Assembly: GCA_048498395.1 (NCBI GenBank)
Contig: JBEHYB010000013.1
Coordinates: forward strand, 1 to 33,609
Length of the DNA: 33,609 nt
DNA from: Micavibrio_B sp048498395
Lineage (GTDB): Bacteria; Pseudomonadota; Alphaproteobacteria; Micavibrionales; Micavibrionaceae
Direction: 5' to 3'
This document shows, in pieces, positions 8,068 through 16,215 of this stretch; the stretch's first letter is position 1; each line of letters begins with the position of its first letter. The notes below the pieces were generated by a model that saw nothing but the letters and a program-made list of their open reading frames with translations, had not been told where the DNA came from and ran no database searches. The position numbers were made by a program, and so were the translations under genes.

Positions 8068-8994
8068 CTACTGGATCTCTTCCGGCGTGAAATTGAAATG
8101 CTTGTTACAGAACTCGCACGTCATCGTGATCTTGCCGTCGATCGCCACGTCCTGGATCTCATCAGGCGACAGGGTTTTCAGCACATTCTGAAGCTTCTCG
8201 GGCGTGCAGCGGCAGCCTTTCGAGAGCTTGTGCGACGGATAGATACGGATGCCCTCTTCATGGAACAGCCGGTAGAGCAATGTCTCGTCATGCAGGCGCG
8301 GATCGGTGAGTTCCTCGTCCTTGCAGGTGGCCAGCAAAATTGCCGCGCGGTTCCAGTGTTCCTCGAGCGGCTTCGCGTCCTGCGGGATGTTATCGTACTC
8401 TGGCATATGCTGGAGCATGATCGCCCCGGCGCGCCACTTGCCACTCTCGTCGCGTTTTGTTGCGAGGCGTATGGAGGTTTTGATCTGTTCGGACTGGCCG
8501 AAATAGTGCTGAATACTGTCTTCAAGGCGTAGCGGCTGCAACTCGACAATGCCCTGATACCGCTCGGTGTGATTGCCCTGATCGACAGTGAAGGCCAGAT
8601 ACCCCTTGCCCATCAGCTCGGCGACCGTGAATTGTTCACGCGCCGCCATATCGCCGATTTTCGCGGCATCATAGCCGACGCTCGCGCGCACTTCATGCTT
8701 CGAGGTCATATCGCAGACAAGCCTTGTCACCGCGCCGCTGCCCTGCGCCTGAAGGATAAACGTCCCTTCATATTTAAGCATGGAACCCAGAAGCAGCGTC
8801 AGCGTGACGGCTTCGGCGACCAGCCCCTGTATCGGCAATGGATAATCATGCGGATTGATAATCTCGTTGAGCACCGAGCCGATGCGCACGATGCGGCCAC
8901 GCAAATTCGCCGCCTCCAGATGAAAGGTCTGGACATGGCTGTCATCGGGCAATGGGAAGGCGACGACTTCCGGCTTAATGGTATCTTCGGACAT
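8068..8994 (-). CDS. hslO: Hsp33 redox-regulated molecular chaperone
   Basis: Hsp33 is a cytoplasmic holdase that is inactive while its four cysteines bind zinc and is switched on by oxidation and unfolding. The product is 308 residues. The C-terminal zinc centre is complete: Cys261 and Cys263 (GCRC) and Cys293 and Cys296 (CEFC), before HFNFTPEEIQ. The N-terminal core shows LRGRIVRIG and LLGSMLKYEGTFILQAQGSG, typical of the family. It starts 3 nt after the stop of the ABC-permease gene, so the two are in one transcript. Confidence 0.96.
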   Translation of the reverse strand: MSEDTIKPEVVAFPLPDDSHVQTFHLEAANLRGRIVRIGSVLNEIINPHDYPLPIQGLVAEAVTLTLLLGSMLKYEGTFILQAQGSGAVTRLVCDMTSKHEVRASVGYDAAKIGDMAAREQFTVAELMGKGYLAFTVDQGNHTERYQGIVELQPLRLEDSIQHYFGQSEQIKTSIRLATKRDESGKWRAGAIMLQHMPEYDNIPQDAKPLEEHWNRAAILLATCKDEELTDPRLHDETLLYRLFHEEGIRIYPSHKLSKGCRCTPEKLQNVLKTLSPDEIQDVAIDGKITMTCEFCNKHFNFTPEEIQ

Positions 8995-8997
8995 GAA

Positions 8998-9801
8998 TTA
9001 CGATTTCGTCTTATAGCCGGTTTTCAGCATCCACCAGGCAAGGCCGATCAGGAATACATTGCTGCCGATCAGGATCACAAGCCCTGTCGTCAGATCGCCT
9101 TCCGGCGTACCGATAAACCCGGCGCGGAACCCGTCGATAATGTAGAAAAACGGGTTATAGGCGGCCACTGTCTGCCAGAGCGGCGGCAGGGCCGTGAGAG
9201 CGTAAAACGTGCCTGACAGGAAGGTCAGCGGCGTTACGATAAAATTGGTCAGCGTCGCCAGGTGATCGAATTTCTCGGACCATAATCCGCCGACGATACC
9301 GAGCGTCCCCATCATCGTATTGCCAAGGATCGCGAATAAAAGCAGCAGGCCCGGACGCTCGATCGGCAGGTGCAGAAACACGATCATCACAAAAAGCCCG
9401 AGAGCCCCGATCATCAACGAGCGGATCAGCGCGCCGAGGATATAGCCGAACAATATCTCCGTGGCGGAGAGCGGCGGCATCAGGAGATCGACGATATTCC
9501 CCTGCACCTTCGCGATAATCAACGAAGACGAGGAATTGGCGAAAGAATTCTGGATCATCGTCATCATCAGAAGGCCCGGAGCCAGGAAATGCATATAAGG
9601 CACGCCAAAGACCTGCTTATCGCCGCCGATTGATAACGAAAACACGGTAAAGAAAAGGCCGAGCGTAATCAGCGGCGCGAAGATCGTCTGGATATAGACA
9701 TTCATAAACCTGCCGATTTCCTTGCGGACAAGGGTTTTAAGACCGATCCAGTTGACAGAGCCCATCTGGCGGGGCTGGATTTGGGAAAGCGTATCAGACA
9801 T
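8998..9801 (-). CDS. ABC-2 type transporter permease
   Basis: The 267-residue integral membrane protein has about six hydrophobic helices and the ABC-2 signature region near FLSGTFYALTALPPLWQTVAAYNPFFYIIDGFRAGF. It resembles YadH-type drug or polysaccharide export permeases. ATG at 9801 (MSDTLSQIQPRQMG) has GGAG about 7 nt upstream; the longer frame to 9927 would overlap recX and lacks support. No ATP-binding subunit gene is next to it: hslO follows directly and recX diverges upstream. The ATPase must be encoded elsewhere. Substrate unknown. Confidence 0.88.
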   Translation of the reverse strand: MSDTLSQIQPRQMGSVNWIGLKTLVRKEIGRFMNVYIQTIFAPLITLGLFFTVFSLSIGGDKQVFGVPYMHFLAPGLLMMTMIQNSFANSSSSLIIAKVQGNIVDLLMPPLSATEILFGYILGALIRSLMIGALGLFVMIVFLHLPIERPGLLLLFAILGNTMMGTLGIVGGLWSEKFDHLATLTNFIVTPLTFLSGTFYALTALPPLWQTVAAYNPFFYIIDGFRAGFIGTPEGDLTTGLVILIGSNVFLIGLAWWMLKTGYKTKS

Positions 9802-9868
9802 AAAAACTCCAAAAAATGCGGTGGCTCGCCAGTGGAAATGGCAAACGCTATCCGTTACTATAAACGCC

Positions 9869-10453
9869 ATGAGGCAAGAGGCAAATAGCATATCTGAGCC
9901 GTCTTTCAAGAGACGCAATACGCCCAAAGTCCCGAAAAAGATTTCGGAAGACTATCTCACCAATGCGGGGAAATTCTATCTGGAGCGCTTCCCCGCCTCG
10001 ACCGAGCAATTCCGGCGGGTTTTCACGCGGCGCATCAGGAAATCGTGCCAGGCGCATCCGTCCCAGCTGCCCGAGCCCTGCTTCGAGTCTCTCGAAAAAG
10101 TCATCGCCAAATTCCAGTCTGTCGGCTTTCTGGACGATGCCGGCTATGCGGGCGGGCTGTCCCGCTCCCTGAAAAATCGCGGCTGGCCGCGGGGCCGCAT
10201 TATCATGCGCCTTAAGGAAAAAGGCATTTCGGCGGAACTGATCGAAACCGTCGTCGAAGACGCGTCCCCCGACGACGACTTCCGCAACGCCCTTGTCTGG
10301 ATCAAGCGCAAGAAACTCGGGGCTTACGCGACCAAGGAAAAGCCTTTCGAGAAAGCCCTCGCCTCGCTCGGACGCGCCGGCTTCGATTACAATTCAGCGA
10401 GCCGCGCCCTTGCGCTCTCTAAGGAAGATATCGAAGAATTTCTGAAAGATTAG
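9869..10453 (+). CDS. recX: Regulatory protein RecX
   Basis: RecX binds RecA filaments and limits recombinase and SOS coprotease activity. The 194-residue product shows the helical-repeat architecture: DYLTNAGKFYLERFPAST, FRRVFTRRI, SVGFLDDAGYAGGLSRSLKNRGWPRGRIIMRLKEKGI, then a third helical bundle ending in SKEDIEEFL. ATG at 9869 (MRQEANSIS) is the first plausible start beyond the divergent permease promoter, but its ribosome-binding site is weak. Its TAG stop (10451-10453) overlaps the stop of the convergent histidine kinase. No recA lies in the window. Confidence 0.85.
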   Translation: MRQEANSISEPSFKRRNTPKVPKKISEDYLTNAGKFYLERFPASTEQFRRVFTRRIRKSCQAHPSQLPEPCFESLEKVIAKFQSVGFLDDAGYAGGLSRSLKNRGWPRGRIIMRLKEKGISAELIETVVEDASPDDDFRNALVWIKRKKLGAYATKEKPFEKALASLGRAGFDYNSASRALALSKEDIEEFLKD

Positions 10454-12972
10454 GCTGACTGGATTCTCTCAGCCGGGAAAATCAGCGAAGCCGTGGTCCC
10501 GATGCCTTTTTGGGAGATCAGGTCGAGCTTGCCGCCATGCAATCTCAACAGTGAGTGAACAAGGCTCAAGCCCAAACCTGCGCCGCCCGTTCCCTTATCA
10601 AGACGGCCATCGACAAGCCCGAACGGCGAAGACGCTTTTTCGATCTGGTCTTCACTTAAACCGACCCCCGTATCTGTCACGGAAATACGCAGCTTGCCGG
10701 AGCTTTCTATTTCCGCGCTTAAGGTAATGCGTCCGCCATGCGCGGTGAATTTCACGGCATTCGTCAACAGGTTCAGGAGCATCTGTTTCAGCGCGACTTC
10801 CTCGGCGACAAGTTTCGGCAGGTTCTCCGGCACGGTATCGACGATCGTCAATCCGGCATGATTGATTTTCGGGCGCATCAAATCGAGACAGGTCGATGCG
10901 ATCTTGCGCACATCGACCAGGCTTTCATTCAGTTCGCGCTCGCCGGCATCGATACGCGAGATATCGAGGATCTGGTTGATGATGCTCAGCAAGTTCTTGC
11001 CGCTGTCATAGATATTCGCGGCATATTCCGTATAGGACGGCGGCTCGATCGGGCCGAAAACCTGGTTACGAATGATCTCAGAGAAACCTATAATGGAATT
11101 GAGAGGCGTACGCAATTCATGGGAAATATTCGCCAGGAATTCAGACTTGGCGCGCGAAGCCATATCGGATTGTATCTTGGCTTCCTTCAGCGCGACCTCG
11201 GCCTCTTTACGTTCGGTAATATCTTCGATACTGCCTTCGTAGTACAGCACGTTCTTCATGCCGTCGAAAACGGGGCGGAAATTCTCCCGTACCCAGATAC
11301 GCTCGCCGGTGCTGCGCAATGCCTGCGATTCATAGAATGCGGATTCACGGTCTTCGCCGGTATTATTTTTCAGGAACTGGATACGTTCCGCAGGATTGAC
11401 GAACAACTGCTCATGCGCGTTTCTCACCAGCTTTAACAGGTGGTCTTCCGTGTCATACCCGAAAATGCGCGCAAGCGCCGGGTTCGCCGACAGGAACTGA
11501 CCTTCCGGTGTCAGCTGATAGATACCGCCGGCGGCGTTTTCCCAGATCGTCTTGTATTTCTTCTCGGCTTCGCTCAAGGCCGCAGCCGCTCTTTCGCGCT
11601 CCTCGATATCGGTAAAACTGCCGACGACGCGTAAATTCCTGTTCTCATCCTGGCGCAGCATCGACACGACAAGCTCGACAGAGCGGAAAGTCCCTTCGAT
11701 CGAACGCAGTTTCGTCAGGGTGCGATAGGCCGTCTTATGGCCTTTGGCGAGAGAGATGATATTCTTTTTCTGCTCTTCCTGGTCGGTCGGGTTGATCAGG
11801 TCGAACAGGTTACGGCCCAGAGATGTCGCAAGGTCGAAACCGGTGATCTTGACCCAGGCTTCGTTCAGAAAGAGAATTTCGCCCGTCGGCGATACTTCGA
11901 AAATGATATCGCTGATACCGTTGATAATCGCATGGTTCTCGCGTTCCGATTTCCGCAGCGTTTGGAACAGCTTTTCCCGTTCACGGATCTGGTTATTGAG
12001 TTCGGTATTCTTGACAGCCAGAACTTCGTTGATATTCGAAAGAGATTTAGATTTGTGGTAATTATTCGCAACATAAAGCCATGCAATGACAGTCACGATA
12101 ACGCCAAACCCTGCGATCAGGAATGGCAGGATTTCAAGCAAGGTATTCTTGCTGCTTTTCTTGAAGACAACCTGCCCGCCGAGAGCACTGCCGCCTATAT
12201 TCACTGAAAAATTATATTCGAAATTGCCTAACTGACTGGCCGCGCCGTCATCGCCGACTTCCTGGGTGAAAAACAGGACGACCTTGCTCGCACTATCCCA
12301 GAAAATGGTCTTTGAAACGAATTTTTGCGAAATGGCAGGCTCGGCTTCAAGAATTTTATCAAGGCTTGAGAACCCGGCGAGATAGCCGACTGTGCTGCCA
12401 TGACTTCTGATCGGCACGACAATCGCGATGGGGCGCGCCTGGATAACTGTTTCCTTATTGACCATTTTACTGGTGGAAACCGGGGATATATATAAAAAAT
12501 TCTCAGCGTGACTCTTGGTTGCGGCCATAATCTTGCTGACGACATCCTGATCGGCCTTCTGAAGTTTTATTGAAGTTGCCGACATGGATTTAAGATCAAT
12601 GGCGGATTCAGGATAGCTGGCCGGAATCCACAAAAGGGAATCCAGTGTCCGAATACTGGCTTGAGATACCTGGGGATCGGAAACCATGCCTTCCTTGCTG
12701 ACCTGCGATGTTTCAAAATAACCGCCGATATCAAGAATCGCATTTTGGAAATCAGTCATGCGCGTGATGGAAGATTGTTTAGCGTTGGCCCCGGCCTGCA
12801 AGTAATCTTCCCTGAGCATCTGCCCCACGAAGAGGTGCAGCGTCCAGAAAGTCGCCAATGTCAGGATGATACCATTGGTCAATACCATGATATGAACCGT
12901 ATGGTCCTTGAGCCAACGCACAGCTGCGGACTTTTCATTGACCTTGGATATGTCTAATTTTGCTTCGGACAT
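10450..12972 (-). CDS. Membrane histidine kinase with CHASE-like sensor and two PAS domains
   Basis: The product is 840 residues. Helices at about 26-52 and 279-302 bracket an extracytoplasmic domain; its segment around SIRTLDSLLWIPASYPES (residues about 106-123) resembles a CHASE sensor. PAS domains lie at about 345-455 and 470-588, each ending in a PAC-like motif (GSFTDIEERE, GSIEDITERKE). The HisKA segment FLANISHELRTPLNSIIGF places the phosphorylated His at 618. The ATPase has N box LLTNAVKFT, G1 DTGVGLS and G2 GTGGAGLGLS. There is no receiver domain, so it needs a separate response regulator, and none is adjacent: it is an orphan kinase. The ligand is unknown. The ribosome-binding site is weak. 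Confidence 0.92.
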   Translation of the reverse strand: MSEAKLDISKVNEKSAAVRWLKDHTVHIMVLTNGIILTLATFWTLHLFVGQMLREDYLQAGANAKQSSITRMTDFQNAILDIGGYFETSQVSKEGMVSDPQVSQASIRTLDSLLWIPASYPESAIDLKSMSATSIKLQKADQDVVSKIMAATKSHAENFLYISPVSTSKMVNKETVIQARPIAIVVPIRSHGSTVGYLAGFSSLDKILEAEPAISQKFVSKTIFWDSASKVVLFFTQEVGDDGAASQLGNFEYNFSVNIGGSALGGQVVFKKSSKNTLLEILPFLIAGFGVIVTVIAWLYVANNYHKSKSLSNINEVLAVKNTELNNQIREREKLFQTLRKSERENHAIINGISDIIFEVSPTGEILFLNEAWVKITGFDLATSLGRNLFDLINPTDQEEQKKNIISLAKGHKTAYRTLTKLRSIEGTFRSVELVVSMLRQDENRNLRVVGSFTDIEERERAAAALSEAEKKYKTIWENAAGGIYQLTPEGQFLSANPALARIFGYDTEDHLLKLVRNAHEQLFVNPAERIQFLKNNTGEDRESAFYESQALRSTGERIWVRENFRPVFDGMKNVLYYEGSIEDITERKEAEVALKEAKIQSDMASRAKSEFLANISHELRTPLNSIIGFSEIIRNQVFGPIEPPSYTEYAANIYDSGKNLLSIINQILDISRIDAGERELNESLVDVRKIASTCLDLMRPKINHAGLTIVDTVPENLPKLVAEEVALKQMLLNLLTNAVKFTAHGGRITLSAEIESSGKLRISVTDTGVGLSEDQIEKASSPFGLVDGRLDKGTGGAGLGLSLVHSLLRLHGGKLDLISQKGIGTTASLIFPAERIQSA

Positions 12973-13078
12973 GATTCTGATTTGATTAATTGACGTGCCA
13001 ATGGTGCCTGAATAGCGTTAAGTATCTGCTAAGATTGTGTTTTCATAATTTCAATATTCATGCAGTAAATGCAGTTTC

Positions 13079-13108
13079 TTGACTTACTAGTTGATAAAGG
13101 TAGATAAT
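13079..13108 (+). promoter_or_regulatory. Sigma70-type promoter for phasin
   Basis: TTGACT (13079-13084) and GATAAT (13103-13108) are separated by 18 nt, about 35 bp ahead of the ATG at 13144. Confidence 0.55.
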
Positions 13109-13143
13109 CCTTAACAAACGATTACCCGAAACGGAGATAACCC

Positions 13144-13614
13144 ATGACTAAGAACCCATTCTTTGACAATTGGCTCAAAGTGGATTTGTCTAAAACTCTT
13201 CCCGGTCTCGCCTCTGTCCCCGTCGACATGAAAAATATCATGGAGTCCGGCCGCAAAACATTTCAGGCTTTCAGCGAAGCTCAGCAAGTGGCGATTGAAA
13301 GTTTTCAGACTATTGCTCAACGTCAGGCAGAAATCCTTTCACAATTCGTGCATGATCAATCCGCCATCGCAAGCGCAAGCATCAATGAAGGCACGCCTGA
13401 AGAAAAAATCGCACGGAGCGCTGAACTGGTCCGTAAGTCATACGAGAAAACCATCAGCAGCCAGCGTGAAGTTGCCGATCTTTTGAGCAAGTCAAACCGC
13501 GAAGCGACTGACATCATCAACAAGCGCGTCGCCACCGCGCTCAATGAGCTGAAATCAACAGTTGAAGAAAATCCTGTCACCAGCAAGAAATCTTCTTCGA
13601 ACAAAGCGGCTTAA
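13144..13614 (+). CDS. Phasin family protein
   Basis: Phasins coat polyhydroxyalkanoate granules. The 156-residue product is predicted to be largely helical, with FQAFSEAQQVAIESFQTIAQRQAEILSQF and ELVRKSYEKTISSQREVADLLSKSN, which fit the phasin domain, and a Lys/Ser-rich disordered tail (SKKSSSNKAA). GGAG stands 7 nt before the ATG. The gene is monocistronic, with its own promoter and terminator. No PHA synthase is in the window, so storage-granule binding follows from family knowledge, not context. Confidence 0.85.
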   Translation: MTKNPFFDNWLKVDLSKTLPGLASVPVDMKNIMESGRKTFQAFSEAQQVAIESFQTIAQRQAEILSQFVHDQSAIASASINEGTPEEKIARSAELVRKSYEKTISSQREVADLLSKSNREATDIINKRVATALNELKSTVEENPVTSKKSSSNKAA

Positions 13615-13641
13615 TTAAAGCGCGAAACAATTGAATGAATT

Positions 13642-13668
13642 ATGCCCGCCATGTGCGGGCATTTTTTA
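13642..13668 (+). terminator. Intrinsic terminator of the phasin gene
   Basis: atgcccgc (13642-13649) pairs with gcgggcat (13655-13662), followed by T6. It lies 28 bp after the phasin stop. Confidence 0.9.
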
Positions 13669-13672
13669 TGAT

Positions 13673-15025
13673 TTAAACCGGCAGCTTGATAACCGCTCTC
13701 AGACCGCCGCGCGCGCTTTTCTCAAGCCACAACAATCCGCCATGCGAATGAACGATATCGCGGGCGATCGGCAAGCCAAGACCTACGCCGCCCGTTGCGC
13801 TGTTTCTTGACGTGTCTGCGCGGAAGAACGGCTTGAAAACTTCTTCGATCAGCGAAGAATCGAGACCAGGACCATTATCGTCGATCGTGATCGTAATTTC
13901 GTCTTCCTCGCGTTTTGCTTCGACCCATATCTTATCGGAATATTTCTCGGCATTTGAGATCAGGTTTTGCAGGCATCGCTCGAAAGCCACCGGGCGCAGC
14001 GATAGATAGAGATCGTCCTGCAGGGCGATTTCAATTTCCTTGCCATGGCGTCGCGTCAGTTCGGCAAGCTTCTCGATCATTTCCTTCAGGTCGACGCGGG
14101 AGGTTGCTTCCTTGCCCTCACCGCGCACGAAATCCAGATAGGAATTCATCATGCGTTCCATATCATTGATATCGCCTTTGAGCGCCTCGACATCAGAGCC
14201 TTCGGGCATCATGGACAGGCCGAGCTTCAGCCTTGTCAGCGGCGTGCGCAGATCGTGCGAAATCCCGGCGAGCATGGCCGTGCGCTGCTCCATCTGGCGG
14301 CGGATGCGCTCATGCATATTCAGGAAGGCACGTGCCGCAGCCCGGACCTCGCGCGCGCCTTCAGGTTTGAAATTTGGAATATCACGCCCCATGCCAAGTC
14401 GCTCGGCGGCGATAGAGAGGCGGTGGATCGGCCTGATCTGGTTGCGCATGAAAAAGACGGCGATCGTGAAGAGAATAATCGAGGAACCGATCATCCACAT
14501 TAGGAAGATATAGGCCGATGTCGAGAACAGGCGGCGCTCGAGCGCAAAGACATGGAAGACACCCCACGGCATCTGGATGCTGATATCCGCCCATTTATCA
14601 TCCGGCCCGAAGGACAGGTAATATGGACGGTGAATTTGCTTCTCGAGTTCTTCGGATAAGGCTTCAACCGAGAACGGCTCCCAGGTGCCGGATGTCTGAA
14701 CGCCCGGTGTCAAAACGCGGCCCGGCTCCGCCGTGATAATCAGGCTGAGGCGCTTTTCTCCAAGAATTTTCAAACTGGCCAGAAGATTGGGATCGTATTG
14801 GTCGCCCATCATATCTGACATGATCGCGATTTCACCGACAACGGCGAATGCCATCTTCGATGATACTTTGCGCCAGTGGTTATCAACGAAAACGATTGCC
14901 ACGACGAGTTGCAGCAACAGCACCGGCACAACGATAATCAGCAGCGATCGCGCGAAAAGCGTGCGCGGGAGGATTTTGCGAACCCAGTACCATGGGTTTA
15001 ATTGCTTGGGCTTCAACTTAGTCAT
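13673..15025 (-). CDS. envZ: EnvZ-like sensor histidine kinase
   Basis: The 450-residue inner-membrane kinase has helices at about 27-48 and 170-193 bracketing a periplasmic region of about 120 residues, then a HAMP linker (RPIHRLSIAAERLGMGRDI). The phosphoacceptor is His257 in MLAGISHDLRTPLTRLKLGL, followed by N box NLISNAEKYSD, G1 DDNGPGLD and G2 GGVGLGLPIA. The EnvZ/OmpR family is clear from the HDLRTPLTRLKL box and from the OmpR-type regulator next to it. The gene would normally be coupled to ompR, but a 360-bp GIY-YIG element now separates them. An AGGAA ribosome-binding site stands immediately before the ATG. The stimulus cannot be read from the sequence. Confidence 0.9.
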   Translation of the reverse strand: MTKLKPKQLNPWYWVRKILPRTLFARSLLIIVVPVLLLQLVVAIVFVDNHWRKVSSKMAFAVVGEIAIMSDMMGDQYDPNLLASLKILGEKRLSLIITAEPGRVLTPGVQTSGTWEPFSVEALSEELEKQIHRPYYLSFGPDDKWADISIQMPWGVFHVFALERRLFSTSAYIFLMWMIGSSIILFTIAVFFMRNQIRPIHRLSIAAERLGMGRDIPNFKPEGAREVRAAARAFLNMHERIRRQMEQRTAMLAGISHDLRTPLTRLKLGLSMMPEGSDVEALKGDINDMERMMNSYLDFVRGEGKEATSRVDLKEMIEKLAELTRRHGKEIEIALQDDLYLSLRPVAFERCLQNLISNAEKYSDKIWVEAKREEDEITITIDDNGPGLDSSLIEEVFKPFFRADTSRNSATGGVGLGLPIARDIVHSHGGLLWLEKSARGGLRAVIKLPV

Positions 15026-15062
15026 TTCCTAATCTTTTTTCTTACTTTTCTATTAACGCTTT

Positions 15063-15090
15063 GTCATGCCCGCCTTGAGCGGGCATCCAG
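15063..15090 (+). repeat. Element A, left REP unit
   Basis: GTCAT, stem gcccgc, loop, stem gcgggc, ATCCAG. It differs in stem sequence from the other loci but keeps the conserved outer tags. Confidence 0.9.
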
Positions 15091-15384
15091 TCAGCCGCAA
15101 ATTTGCCCAAATAAATCTTTCCATTCGGGATTATTTTTTTCAATCAATTCAAGCTTCCATTTCCTATCCCACTTTTTTAATCTTTTCTCGCGCCTTATCG
15201 CCTGTTCAATTTCCTGGTGGAATTCATAATAAACTAGCATTTTAACATCATGCTCCTTAGTAAAACCATCGATCAAACTGCTTTTATGTTCTGAGATTCT
15301 TCTGGGCAAATCAGACGTAACGCCCACATATAATGTTCCGTTTCTCTTGCTGGCCAGAATATAGACAAAATAGCTATTACTCAT
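15091..15384 (-). CDS. Small GIY-YIG nuclease-family protein (element A)
   Basis: The 97-residue protein is a single GIY-YIG domain. VYI (7-9) and YVG (19-21) are the two name-giving strands. Arg28/Arg29 and His33 (RRISEHK) and Glu60 and Glu66 (IEQAIRREKRLKKW) supply the expected catalytic residues. GFTKEH and NPEWKDL are shared with the second copy near 29 kb. GIY-YIG domains cut DNA through one metal ion. This short form (YhbQ-like group) has no recognised DNA-binding extension. A GGGGGA ribosome-binding site lies at the edge of the right REP. It sits in the ompR-envZ gap in the same orientation, so it could be transcribed with ompR. Confidence 0.9.
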   Translation of the reverse strand: MSNSYFVYILASKRNGTLYVGVTSDLPRRISEHKSSLIDGFTKEHDVKMLVYYEFHQEIEQAIRREKRLKKWDRKWKLELIEKNNPEWKDLFGQICG

Positions 15385-15390
15385 ATCCCC

Positions 15391-15418
15391 CTGGATGCCC
15401 GCTCAAGGCGGGCATGAC
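15391..15418 (-). repeat. Element A, right REP unit
   Basis: This is the exact reverse complement of the left unit, with its GTCAT end facing outward toward ompR. Confidence 0.9.
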
Positions 15419-15426
15419 AATGATGT

Positions 15427-16137
15427 TTACCCTTGTTCAGCTCTCAACAGATAACCCTGCCCGCGAATGGTTTGCAGGTATCGCGGTGCGCGGCTGTCAT
15501 CTTCGATCTTGCGGCGCAGGCGTGTGACCTGCACATCGATGGTCCGGTCGTTTCCATCGAGCCCGCAAAGCCGCGCCAGCTCTTCACGGCTTAGAATCCT
15601 GCCGGCGTGGGTCGCGAGGATTTCCAGCAGGTTGGCTTCGACCGAGGTCAGGCGGATCGTCTCGCCGTCACGCTGAAGTTCCTTTTGTTCTGAATCGTAA
15701 AACCAGTTCCCGAGGTTAAACCCGGCCTTGGTATCAATACGTTCCGGGCGGCGGCGCAGGATGGCCTTAAGCCGCAATAACAATTCCTTGGGTTCGAAAG
15801 GCTTGGCGAGATAATCATCCGCGCCGGTTTCAAGTCCGTTGATCCGGTCACCGCTTTCGCCAAGCGCGGTTAAAAGCAGGATCGGGATATCAGATGATTT
15901 GCGCAAATTCTGGGTGAATTCGAGACCGGTCTTTCCCGGCATCATGACATCTACGATCAAGGCATCGAAAAGCGCGCGCTTGAGGATTTCATCCGCATGG
16001 CTTGCGTCGCGGGCGGTTGAAACCACGAATTCATGCTCATGCAGGTAGCGCGACAATAGCTCGCGGATGCGGTCGTCATCGTCTATCACAAGCACATGTG
16101 GTTTTTTGCCATCGGCAAAGAGAGCTGTTTCGGCCAT
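15427..16137 (-). CDS. ompR: OmpR-family response regulator
   Basis: The 236-residue DNA-binding response regulator has a receiver domain (about 13-125) with acidic residues IDDDD, phosphoacceptor Asp63 (LIVDVMMPGKTG) and Lys112 (LAKPF). A winged-helix output domain follows (about 140-232; LTSVEANLLEILATHAGRI, DRTIDVQVTRLRRKIE, IRGQGYLL). With the downstream kinase it forms the OmpR/EnvZ pair controlling, in most species, envelope genes. The two genes are now separated by element A. The start has no strong ribosome-binding site, but the N-terminal length is normal. It diverges from ilvE. Confidence 0.92.
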   Translation of the reverse strand: MAETALFADGKKPHVLVIDDDDRIRELLSRYLHEHEFVVSTARDASHADEILKRALFDALIVDVMMPGKTGLEFTQNLRKSSDIPILLLTALGESGDRINGLETGADDYLAKPFEPKELLLRLKAILRRRPERIDTKAGFNLGNWFYDSEQKELQRDGETIRLTSVEANLLEILATHAGRILSREELARLCGLDGNDRTIDVQVTRLRRKIEDDSRAPRYLQTIRGQGYLLRAEQG

Positions 16138-16215
16138 ACAATGTTGATCTTATCTTGTTTTAAGCGCTTAATTTAAATATCATATTGTTCTCAAACTTCA
16201 AAATAGGCTTATACC

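Larger units (their letters stand above)
15061..15420. mobile_element. REP-bounded GIY-YIG element A, between ompR and envZ
   Basis: A perfect 30-bp inverted repeat bounds the element: 15061-15090 and 15391-15420 are exact reverse complements. Each contains the hairpin unit GTCAT-gcccgc-cttga-gcgggc-ATCCAG with GTCAT outermost. The interior is filled by one GIY-YIG gene whose stop codon abuts the left repeat and whose ribosome-binding site touches the right one. No obvious target-site duplication is visible (left flank ...attaacgct, right flank tgatgttta...). It lies 9 bp from the ompR stop and about 35 bp from the envZ start. Confidence 0.8.

Noticed and set aside
8569..9216. 215-codon + strand frame opposite hslO and the permease
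   Set aside because: His/Arg-rich mirror of well-supported genes.
15050..15430. Target-site duplication around element A
   Set aside because: Flanks do not match over more than two or three bases, so no duplication can be claimed.
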